The translations under genes and the position numbers were made by a program. Below, one piece after another: positions 53,588-61,701 of a DNA stretch of 64,000 nucleotides. Numbering within the stretch: position 1 is the first letter of the stretch; every line of letters starts with the position of its first letter. Under the pieces are notes generated by a model that had not been told where the DNA came from, did not search any database, and worked only from the letters and a program-made list of their open reading frames with translations. Location of the stretch: assembly GCA_024761205.1 (NCBI GenBank), contig JAMASS010000029.1, positions 1 to 64,000 of the forward strand, given 5' to 3'. Source of the DNA: Limisphaerales bacterium (GTDB lineage: Bacteria; Verrucomicrobiota; Verrucomicrobiia; Limisphaerales; AAA164-E04).

Positions 53588-56230
53588 TTAGGCGGAGGAA
53601 AAGGCGGTTTCCATGGCGGCGGTGCCGGAGTATTCCCAGAACTGCGTGAGTTTTTCGTTTTCCTCTTTGGCGACAGCAGGCAGGCCGTTTTTGAAAACTC
53701 TGCCGGTACTTTTCACGCAGCACTCTTCGTAAAAAAGGATGGTGGTTAGCTCTCCGGAGGCGCGGGTGGTATGGGCTTCGCATGTGATATATTCAATGGA
53801 ATTCTCTTCCGCGAATCGCGTGAACTCCTGCCCTTGGTAGTGGCGGTTCCGCTCCGGGGAGGATTCGGCTAGATCCAGGGAAGTGCCAATCGTAGTCTTC
53901 GTGAATAATCTCGAGAAGCGATGCCTGGTCCTTCGGCCGGTGTCGAGGCACGGACAAATCGGCAGTTGCCGGCGACATTGGTTTGGACTATGAGTTCCGA
54001 GAGGAGGAACGCGCCGAGACAACCAGTGACGCCAGTTATAGAGTACGCGTGACATGGGAGTATTGTAGGTCGTGGGATCATAGCTCTTTGTTGCGGATGT
54101 CCTCGGAGGGCTTGCCCTTTCTGTTCGAGGGATACGAGGTCGGTGACCAAGTGTTGCTGTCTTGCTGGACTTCACGTCTTCAATAGCCTGACAAAGCACA
54201 GCAACGTGGGTTTGGGAATGTTAAGGAACCTCTGGACCGGCACAGAGTGCATCCGCAGGGCTGGCAAGTGCCCGGGCGCTTGCCAGCGTGCCGACAGTTT
54301 TGAGTTCACTGCACTGGAGGATGGCCTGGCCGCGGGCCGCCTCTTGGATTACGGAGATCTCACCGTGAGTTTCGGCGATTCGTTGCAATCCGGTGGAGAC
54401 CTTGACTTGGCTGGTTACCGCCCCTGGTGTGGGCTTGGATTTGGATTGCCGACCGGGTTCGCGTTTTGCCGCTTCGGTAGATTCCGCGAAAGCGGAATTG
54501 ATCTCGCAGGCAGCAAAGCGGATTGCCTGGAGATTCACCGCCCATGTCTGCGAATGGGAGGTTCAGGCTGTCGTAGAAGGCCTTGATAGGCTGGTTCTTG
54601 GCCGAAGTTCTGAAGTGGAGCGACATGTTATTGAGATTGGCGCTGGTCGCCTGCAGGGCGAGGTGTCGGACCATATTCTGCTCGATCCGCTTCCCGAGAC
54701 CGCGACAACTCATCAGAAAGGTTTCCGCTGCTAGTGTGTTTTCTTCCCGGACGGTGATCAGCAAGCCGACAGTGCCGGAATCGCCGAATCGATCGGAGAC
54801 GCGTACGGTCTCGATGGGATGATGCGGCGGCTTCCTCACCTTCGGCCGGATTGTCGCCGACGAAAATAAGGCTATCTAGGCCGAGGTTGAACTGCTGGGA
54901 GAGTCCAGTGAGATTTTGTGATTTTCGATTCCAATTGATTCGCGTTACGATGATGTCGCCTTGAGTCAGCACCATATCCATATCCGGGCGAAGTTCGAAG
55001 ACTTTGTGGAAAGCGGCTGGAGCAAACGTCCCGCATTCGCGGAGCGCACCGGTGATCGTGGCTTTGATGTCTGTCGGGGCTAATTCTTTCCGTTGACAAT
55101 GATCAGATACTTGAGTCGTCCCGTGAGGTAGAGTTCGTTCTCGTAAAAGAATCCCAAATCCCCGGGCTGGGAATAAGACTCGGAATGATCATTTGCTGGA
55201 TGTGCCTTACAGACCTTTTGGTTGAGGGTTTTCCTGCTTCCAGAAGGCACTGGTGACACTGCCTCCTCGCAGCCAGGGCTTGCTGATTTCATTATCGTCC
55301 GCAGGCTTGAGCGTTTCCAGATTCACGACGCTGGCTTGGGCATCTCTAAGGAGCCGGCCGTTGGAGATGAAGCTCGATGGCATCGGTTTCGCTGCCTTCG
55401 CTGGCACGCCCTCGTTAATTTCCAGGGGCGCGCGTTCAAAATGCTGGCCGGATCAATCGGATTGGTTGGGGGATAGTGGGGCAGAGCGTCTCTGTGGCAT
55501 CCCGAAATAAGGCAAAAGGCGCTTTTTTGAAACCCGGATGTGGCATAGCGTTGGGAGAATTGCTCCACGGTCGCGGGCTGTACGACTTCGCCACCGGAAA
55601 TGGCATTTTCCACGAGCTAAGGCCCAGCGCTTGGGTGAACGCGGAATCAGGCAGGGACCGGCACAGGTCTAAGCAAAGGTTTGGCGCCGTCGACATGTGA
55701 ACTTTGTGTGTGGAGATGGCCTGCAGCCAAAGGGCCGGATTATTGAGGAACGCGTCGGGACAAACACGATAGTCGGGTTTTGCCGCTGAGGATATCAGTG
55801 AGCCGCGTGTAGAGATCGGTGATGTGAAAGTTTGGGGGCCAAGTGCATATGGGGGTCGTAGGCGAGAGACTGAACGCATAGCTGAAGGCGGTGAAGTTCG
55901 TCATGAGATTGCGGTGGGAAAGGACCACGCCCTTGTGGGGTTGCCGGTAGAGCCGGAGGTAAGATCAAGGCGGAGTTCTCAGGGTGGTTTTCATTTGGCA
56001 AAAGCGGCTCGATGGAGTCTCGCCCCCCCTTTAACCGGATTTCTCGCCCATAGAGATGGCGCCATGAGGCGGCCGGGATTTTGCGGGCTTCTCGAGAGTG
56101 GGGTAGGGGGCAGGGCTCATCTCTTGGCCGTGAGATCAAAGCCCCGCCTATGGCGCGGTTGGGCAGCGAGTTCAGCGGGTTGTTCCTTGCGGGGTTGGGC
56201 GGACATGGGGGGCAATCCCTATGCTTCGCC
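53588..56230 (-). pseudogene. Relic of a FAAL-FkbH-thioester reductase assembly line
   Basis: Reading right to left, motifs of a large enzyme appear in changing frames. Fatty-acyl-AMP ligase: LTSGSTGNP, VVLSHRNLMTNFTAFSYAFS, NNPALWLQAISTHKVHMSTA, LRGGSVTSAFW and GDLGFFYENELYLTGRLKYL (55970-55085). HAD/FkbH domain: RINWNRKSQNLTGLSQQFN, LGLDSLIFVGDNPAE and SDRFGDSGTVGLLITV (54930-54740). A linker possibly covering an acyl carrier follows (~54340-54220). NAD-binding thioester-reductase start: ITGVTGCLGAFLLSELI (~54095). The last ~80 codons (to 53588) were not identified. It would have activated a fatty acid, loaded a glyceryl-type unit and released an aldehyde. Many frameshifts; dead. Confidence 0.65.
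56003..56032 (+). repeat. Dispersed repeat, copy D
   Basis: AGCGGCTCGATGGAGTCTCG followed by CCCCCCTT matches the core of copies A-C. It lies inside the FAAL relic, just 5' of its adenylation core, so it seems to have entered or spread after inactivation. Confidence 0.55.
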
Positions 56231-56342
56231 AATTTCCTTGCCGTTGGAGAACTTTTGTTGGCGAGGAATCCGGGCTAGAGCTGTTGTTTCTGAACCATTG
56301 GAAAATGTGGGCCGAGTCACCTTGGCTGCTGCGGTCGGGTTG

Positions 56343-57539
56343 TTAGTTTTGGAGTGGGTTTGCTCGGAAGAAGCCTTTTGGGTGATAACGATGGAGGAGG
56401 CCGAAGGGGAGGTGGTCGGAGAGAAGAAAGGGGCGTTTGGGACTGAAGTTGCGGGAAACCTTGGGCAGCTCCAGCACGGAATCAAGAAACTCAATGAAGT
56501 GCTTGTGGTACGATTTCGGTGAATGGCCAAGACTAATCTCTCGACTCTTCTCGCGAGCGGCCGTGTATTCAGGGGCCGGTTTCAACTGCCAGTCTTTGAT
56601 GGTGTTGGTGACTTGGTGCCAATCTTCGGGCGCGTACAAGAGCTGCGGGTCGAGTGACTCAACCAGAAGATCGCCCCCGCTGCCAATGCTTGGGAAGATC
56701 GGTAGGCAGCCCACGCTCATGCATTCAATCAGCGCCAAAGGCGAGCCTTCGTGATCGCTGGTGTACACGACGAAATCCCATTTCGACATGATTTTCCAGT
56801 AATCATCCCCGGCCTTTCGACCAAAGAAAGTGACGGGAGCGTTCGCGGGGAATTTCGACGGTAAGCTTGCGCTCGCGTTTCCGTCACCGAGGAACTGAAG
56901 TTCGCAATCGATTTTCGCCGTGTTCAGCTGCTCCAGAAGGTGCGGGAATCGGTCGACGCGTTTCTGGGCGTAATCGAGCCGCCCGACGAATCCGATCAGG
57001 AGGCGCCGGTTGGCCAATGGCGGGTGTTTTCTTAAGTGCTGTTGAGGTGCGATCCTTGCTGGGACGGGGAGGTGTTTTATCCTTAAGGGTTCGAGACGGG
57101 GGTATTGTGATCGAACCCGAGCCGCAATCGCTTGGCTATCGGTGAAGATGCCGTCGAGGCTGCCTGTTAACTGCCGAAGCTGATAAGACAGGTGAGGCCA
57201 GGTCGAGTGAACGGCGCCGATTCTTCGGCGGGACTGTGTGTCGTATTCGCCCAAGAACGCCAGTCCCCAGAGATCGTGATAAATGCGTACATTGTGTTGA
57301 GTCTGTTCATGTTGCCGGAATTTTCTTCGAGCCGAGCGAATCGTGTCTCTGCCAGATAGTCCCAATCCTGTGACCGCGGGATTGGAGGATGATTGGCCGG
57401 CGGGTTCGAAGAAGGCGAGCAGCGAGCTGGAGAGCCCGTTCTGCGGATCGAGTTTCAGGTGGGTATCCAGAATGGATTGGACGCCGCCGAGGGTCTCGTA
57501 GTGAGTGAAGTAATGGCGGAGGCGAGCGCGGCTGTTCAT
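56343..57539 (-). CDS. Glycosyltransferase family 4-like
   Basis: About 398 residues with a GT-B layout. The N-terminal acceptor domain has FTHYETLGGVQSILDTHLKL (~12). The C-terminal domain starts at RRLLIGFVGRLDYAQKRVDR (~183; the G-RLD-QK segment of GT4) and carries the sugar-nucleotide motif YTSDHEGSPLALIECMSVGC (~263, EX7E). Probably transfers a sugar to an envelope polysaccharide or lipid; donor unknown. Start set at ATG 57539 (MNSRARL), with 57545 as alternative. The last ~25 codons (FLLSDHLPFGLLHRYHPKGF) look unlike GT4 proteins and may be an extended tail. Confidence 0.8.
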   Translation of the reverse strand: MNSRARLRHYFTHYETLGGVQSILDTHLKLDPQNGLSSSLLAFFEPAGQSSSNPAVTGLGLSGRDTIRSARRKFRQHEQTQHNVRIYHDLWGLAFLGEYDTQSRRRIGAVHSTWPHLSYQLRQLTGSLDGIFTDSQAIAARVRSQYPRLEPLRIKHLPVPARIAPQQHLRKHPPLANRRLLIGFVGRLDYAQKRVDRFPHLLEQLNTAKIDCELQFLGDGNASASLPSKFPANAPVTFFGRKAGDDYWKIMSKWDFVVYTSDHEGSPLALIECMSVGCLPIFPSIGSGGDLLVESLDPQLLYAPEDWHQVTNTIKDWQLKPAPEYTAAREKSREISLGHSPKSYHKHFIEFLDSVLELPKVSRNFSPKRPFLLSDHLPFGLLHRYHPKGFFRANPLQN

Positions 57540-57781
57540 GGGCAATGAATCTCCGGTGGGCGCTTTTTGTGGTCGGGGCTGATTCCTGGAGGGATGACTT
57601 TCCGAACGTGAGACATTCTGCGAACTTCAGAGATGTTGTAGCTTTGAAGGGGAAACATTCGCAAATGAAAAGCGTGAATGTGTCGGCAGCATGCGGTTGT
57701 TGGGCGTCCGGTCCATTGTTGAGGGGTGTGAGGCATCATTTTTTTCTGGCAAGGAGGGAATGAATCATCTCATTTTCAGGA

Positions 57782-58345
57782 ATGGCATTGAAACTCCAGG
57801 ATATGCGAATCGGGATGAGGGTGCGGCACCCTCAGGTGGGCATTGGCGTGGTGCGATCTTTGGGCGAAAATGTTGCTGAGATTCGGTTTGATGAAGGGAT
57901 GCGTCGAATCAGTCCCGAAGCAAGTGATTTGGAATCGGCCGAGGAGGTCGCAACGATCTCGACTGAAGGGCAGTCGGATACGCTGGTGCCGGTTGATCAA
58001 GTGGTGCGGGATACCGTGGAGGCAGTGTTGACCCGACTGGGTGTCGAATTCGATTCGGGGGCGGTCGAGGGCTTGGCATCTCGGTGGAAGAGAGGGAAGC
58101 TGGTCATCCGTTCTGGAGATCCAAATTTACAGCCCAAAGAAGTCGAATTGGAGACCTTCTTTCACAAGATCGTGATGATGCGCAACAACCTCCGAACTTT
58201 GGAGCAAAAGTTGAACAGCAATACCCTTCTGAGTGAAGGGGACAAGTTTGAACTCCAGCAGTATATCACTCGTTGCTACGGCTCGATGACCACGTTCAAT
58301 GTCCTATTCAAGGACAAGGACGATCATTTCCGCTCAAAGGCTTAG
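57782..58345 (+). CDS. Conserved unknown protein with SH3/Tudor-like N-terminus
   Basis: 187 residues, not recognised as a named family. The N-terminus (RIGMRVRHPQVGIGVVRSLG, then AEIRFDEGMRRISP) resembles the beta-barrel of CarD/UvrD-C-type Tudor domains ('G--V-H---G-G-V'). A helical C-terminus follows (FFHKIVMMRNNLRTLEQKLN, LLSEGDKFELQQYITRCYGS). It is clean and intact among relics, with a good reading frame, so it is clearly under selection. A role in transcription or DNA-linked processes is only suggested by the barrel. Convergent with nadA. Confidence 0.75.
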   Translation: MALKLQDMRIGMRVRHPQVGIGVVRSLGENVAEIRFDEGMRRISPEASDLESAEEVATISTEGQSDTLVPVDQVVRDTVEAVLTRLGVEFDSGAVEGLASRWKRGKLVIRSGDPNLQPKEVELETFFHKIVMMRNNLRTLEQKLNSNTLLSEGDKFELQQYITRCYGSMTTFNVLFKDKDDHFRSKA

Positions 58346-58357
58346 GCGGTGTTTGGC

Positions 58358-59383
58358 CTAGGCGGAGAGCTCCAACATGCGATCGATCGGCGCGCGGGCG
58401 CGAGCCATCAGATCGAGCGCCAACTCAAGCTTCGGCTCTCGGGACTCCATACAGGCGTGGAGTTTGCTGAGCGTGTTCAGCTTCATGTATTTGCACTCAT
58501 TGCAGCGGCACGAATCCGTGGGAGCGGGGATGAACTCCTTATCAGGACACTCTTTTTTGAGTCGGTGTAGCATACCGGATTCGGTGGCAATGATGATCGC
58601 TCTGGCGTCGGAGGCCTTGCAATAGCCGACCATTTTCTCAGTGGAACAGATCTCATCGGCTAAGAGTCTGACGGACTTGGTACATTCGGGATGGGCCACT
58701 AGTGGTGCGTCGGGATGGGACTCCCGAATGTTCATGATGCTGTCATGGGTGAACTCGACGTGGGCGTAACAATTGCCCTGCCAAAGGGTCATGGGGCGGT
58801 TGGTTTGTTCGGTTACCCAAGCGCCCAAATTCTCATCGGGAACGAACAACAAGTCCCGATCCTTGGGCGCCGCTTCGACGATCTTCTTGGCGTTGCCGCT
58901 GGTACAAATCACATCGCTCAACGCCTTGACCTCGGCGCTGCAATTGATGTAGGCGATGGTGTAAAAATTAGGGTTCCGAGCTTGGAATGCTTCGAGCCGA
59001 CCCGCCGGACAACTTTGTTCAAGCGAGCAACCGGCGTCTCGATCCGGCAAAATCACGGTCTTGGCGGGGTTGATGATCTTGGCGGTTTCCGCCATGAAAT
59101 GCACCCCGCAAAACACGATAACCTCAGCTTCCGTCTTGGCCGCCTGTTGTGAAAGCCCGAGGGAATCGCCCACGTAATCCGCCAGGTCTTGGATTTCCGG
59201 CGCCTGGTAATTGTGCGCGAGAATCACTGCGTTTAGCTCGCCCTTGAGCCGGAGGACCTCTTGTGACAACCGATCAAGATGCCTTGGCGTGGACGGTTCA
59301 CGGACCCTCAGGTCCGGTCCGCCACGGTGCTCAAGTGTGATCGGATCGCCCATCGGTGCAAAGTTTATATCTCGAAAAATCAT
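58358..59383 (-). CDS. nadA: Quinolinate synthase
   Basis: 341 residues. Condenses iminoaspartate (from NadB) with dihydroxyacetone phosphate to quinolinate for NAD synthesis, using a 4Fe-4S cluster. VILAHNYQAPEIQDLADYVG (~53) and VIVFCGVHFMAETAKIINP (~88, first cluster Cys) are followed by the middle SDVICTSGNAKKI (~157; Cys of CTSGN) and the C-terminal cluster Cys region CRCNECKYMKLNT (~293). GVHFMAET and the cysteines are intact. Start: ATG 59383 or the in-frame ATG 59350 (MGDPITLEH). It lies 49 kb from nadB, so the NAD genes are dispersed; nadC was not seen. Confidence 0.93.
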   Translation of the reverse strand: MIFRDINFAPMGDPITLEHRGGPDLRVREPSTPRHLDRLSQEVLRLKGELNAVILAHNYQAPEIQDLADYVGDSLGLSQQAAKTEAEVIVFCGVHFMAETAKIINPAKTVILPDRDAGCSLEQSCPAGRLEAFQARNPNFYTIAYINCSAEVKALSDVICTSGNAKKIVEAAPKDRDLLFVPDENLGAWVTEQTNRPMTLWQGNCYAHVEFTHDSIMNIRESHPDAPLVAHPECTKSVRLLADEICSTEKMVGYCKASDARAIIIATESGMLHRLKKECPDKEFIPAPTDSCRCNECKYMKLNTLSKLHACMESREPKLELALDLMARARAPIDRMLELSA

Positions 59384-59547
59384 CTTGGCAACGATTTGTC
59401 ACCAAAGTTTGGCCGAACAACGGCGCTCCCGCCGGCGGCACTCGCCCCACTGACCGGCCTCGCTTAAGGCGGTCAGGGAGCCTGCCTTCTGCTGGCGCCC
59501 GAAAAAAACCTTGCCGCAAGGCTCCCCAAAGCACACCCTCCCCGCCA

Positions 59548-60495
59548 ATGAAAACTTATATGAAATCCCTTACTAAACACTTGCCCCTCCCGACAGCTGC
59601 CGCCGTGAAACCCGGAAAACCGCTCTTGGCAATCCTCTGCCTCGCCGCCCTCTCACTCACCGCCCGCGCCCAACAAGTTGACGCAGTGTCCGTCACCATC
59701 GTGTGGTGGGAAAACGGAAGCTCCGAAATCTTCCACTACCCCAAGGACTCAACGCAACTGATTTTGGCCGGTCTAAAGTTTTACAGCGTCGCCTTCAGCA
59801 AAGGCTGGACGAATCTGAAGAGGTTGGATCTTGCGAACAACAGCCTGAGGAGCCTGACTTTGCCCGAAGACATGACGAGTCTGGAGGAGTTGCTTCTTAG
59901 TGGCAACTACCTGAGGAGCCTGACGCTGCCCGAAGACCTGGCGAGTTTGAAGGTGTTGGATCTTCAGGGCAACCAACTGACGAGCCTGACGCTGCCCGAA
60001 GACCTGGCGAGTTTGAAGGTGTTGGATCTTCAGGGCAACCAACTGAGGAGCCTGACGCTGCCCGAAGGCTTGACGAGTCTGAAGGTGTTGGATCTTCAGG
60101 GCAACCAACTGACGAGCCTAACCCTGCCCGAAGACCTGGCGAGTCTGGAGGTGTTGGATATTCAGAGCAACGACCTGCAGCTGCTGACCCTGCCAGAGGG
60201 CATGACGAGTCTGAGGCGGTTGAATCTTGCGTTCAATCCCATTGGGGTATTGCGAATGCCACAGGGTTTCCATTTTTCCGAGCTCAGTTTTTCCGAACGT
60301 TTCAGTGTCGACGTGACTTATTATTATTACGACCCGCCGCCCGTGGAGCCGCCGGCCGAAGTTGAGTTCATGCTGCAATGGGCGGATTCGGTGGAGGGCC
60401 CTTGGATGCCGTTGGTTGTTTCCGACGGCGTGGTGCGTCTGCCCAACGAAGGCGGGAGGCGGTTCTTCCGACTCGCACCGGCGGGCGAGAATTAG
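59548..60495 (+). CDS. Secreted leucine-rich-repeat protein 1
   Basis: 315 residues. Signal peptide LLAILCLAALSLTARAQQ, then a variable cap (VSVTIVWWENGSSEIFHYPK), about six 22-residue LRRs of the form LTSLTLPEDLASLKVLDLQGNQ (split here: LTSLTLPEDLASLKVLDLQG), then a shared C-terminal module (LQWADSVEGPWMPLVVSDGV, VRLPNEGG, RFFRLAP). LRR arrays usually mediate protein binding; the binding partner is unknown. The first of three tandem paralogues. Start chosen at ATG 59548 because the signal peptide follows directly; the open frame upstream is non-coding. DNA of neighbouring repeats is nearly identical. Confidence 0.85.
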   Translation: MKTYMKSLTKHLPLPTAAAVKPGKPLLAILCLAALSLTARAQQVDAVSVTIVWWENGSSEIFHYPKDSTQLILAGLKFYSVAFSKGWTNLKRLDLANNSLRSLTLPEDMTSLEELLLSGNYLRSLTLPEDLASLKVLDLQGNQLTSLTLPEDLASLKVLDLQGNQLRSLTLPEGLTSLKVLDLQGNQLTSLTLPEDLASLEVLDIQSNDLQLLTLPEGMTSLRRLNLAFNPIGVLRMPQGFHFSELSFSERFSVDVTYYYYDPPPVEPPAEVEFMLQWADSVEGPWMPLVVSDGVVRLPNEGGRRFFRLAPAGEN

Positions 60496-60591
60496 AGGGC
60501 CTTGCAACTGTTGGCCGAGGGGCGGGAAACAGCTGCCGGCGCCCGAGAAAAACCTTGCCGCAAGTCTCCCCAAAGCACACCCTTCCCGCCA

Positions 60592-61605
60592 ATGAAAAAT
60601 CACGTGAAATCCCTCGCCAAACACTTGCCCCACCCGACGGCTGCCGCCATGAAACCCGGAAAACCGCTCTTGGCAGTCCTCTGCCTCGCCGCCCTCTCAC
60701 TCACCGCCCGCGCCCAACAAGCTGACGCAGTGTCCGTCATCTTCGAGGTAGGTAGGGGAAGCTCCGAAACCCACCACTACCCCAAGGACACGACGCAACT
60801 GGATTTGTCCCAGCGAGAGTTGACCGGCAGCGTCGGCTTCAGCAGAGGCTGGACGAATCTGAAGGGGTTGGATCTTTCGGGCAATGACCTGCAGAGCCTG
60901 ACGCTGCGTGAAGACATGACGAGTTTGGAGTGGTTGAATCTTGCAAACACTGGCCTGCAGAGTCTGACGCTGCCCGAAGGCTTGATGAGTCTGAAGTGGT
61001 TGAATCTTGCAAGCACTGGCCTGAGGAGCCTGACGCTGCCTAAAGGCATGACGAATCTGGAGTGGTTGAATCTTTCAAACATCCACAACCTGAGGAGCCT
61101 GCCCGAAGGCTTAACGGGTAGTCTGAAGTCGTTGTATCTTTCGGGCAACAGACTGGAGAGCCTGACGCTGCCTAAAGACATGACAAATCTGGAATGGTTG
61201 GATCTTTCGAGCACCCACAACCTGCAGAGCCTGACGCTGCCCGAAGGCTTGACGAATCTGAAGGGGGTGGATCTTGGGGGCACTGACGATCTGAGGAGCC
61301 TGACGCTGCCCGAAGACATGACGAGTCTGAGAATATTAGACCTTACGAGTGCTCCCATTGGGGTGTTACGGGTGCCGCGGGGTTTCAATCTTTCCGAGCT
61401 TGATCTTCGCGGATTTTTCAAGGACGGCGTGACTTATTACGGCCCGCCGCCTGTGGAGCCGCCGGCCGAGCTTGAGTTCATGCTGCAATGGGCGGATTCG
61501 GTGGAGGGCCCTTGGATGCCGTTGGTTGTTTCCGACGGCGTGGTGCGTCTGCCCAACGAAGGCGGGAAGCGGTTCTTCCGGCTCGCACCGGCGGGCGAGA
61601 ATTAG
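60592..61605 (+). CDS. Secreted leucine-rich-repeat protein 2
   Basis: 337 residues. Same signal peptide (LLAVLCLAALSLTARAQQ), cap (VSVIFEVGRGSSETHHYPKD) and C-terminal module as its neighbours. It has about eight LRRs, with WLNLA and WLDLS variants and two repeats of 23 residues (for example NLSNIHN, DLSSTHN). The 96 bp before its ATG are almost identical to those before gene 3, and partly to those before gene 1. It is therefore a tandem duplicate including its leader region. No internal stops; probably functional. Confidence 0.85.
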   Translation: MKNHVKSLAKHLPHPTAAAMKPGKPLLAVLCLAALSLTARAQQADAVSVIFEVGRGSSETHHYPKDTTQLDLSQRELTGSVGFSRGWTNLKGLDLSGNDLQSLTLREDMTSLEWLNLANTGLQSLTLPEGLMSLKWLNLASTGLRSLTLPKGMTNLEWLNLSNIHNLRSLPEGLTGSLKSLYLSGNRLESLTLPKDMTNLEWLDLSSTHNLQSLTLPEGLTNLKGVDLGGTDDLRSLTLPEDMTSLRILDLTSAPIGVLRVPRGFNLSELDLRGFFKDGVTYYGPPPVEPPAELEFMLQWADSVEGPWMPLVVSDGVVRLPNEGGKRFFRLAPAGEN

Positions 61606-61701
61606 AGGGCCTTGCAACTGTTGGCCGAGGGGCGGGAAACAGCTGCCGGCGCCCGAGAAAAACCTTGCCGCAAGTCTCCCCAAAGCACACCCTTCCCGCC
61701 A

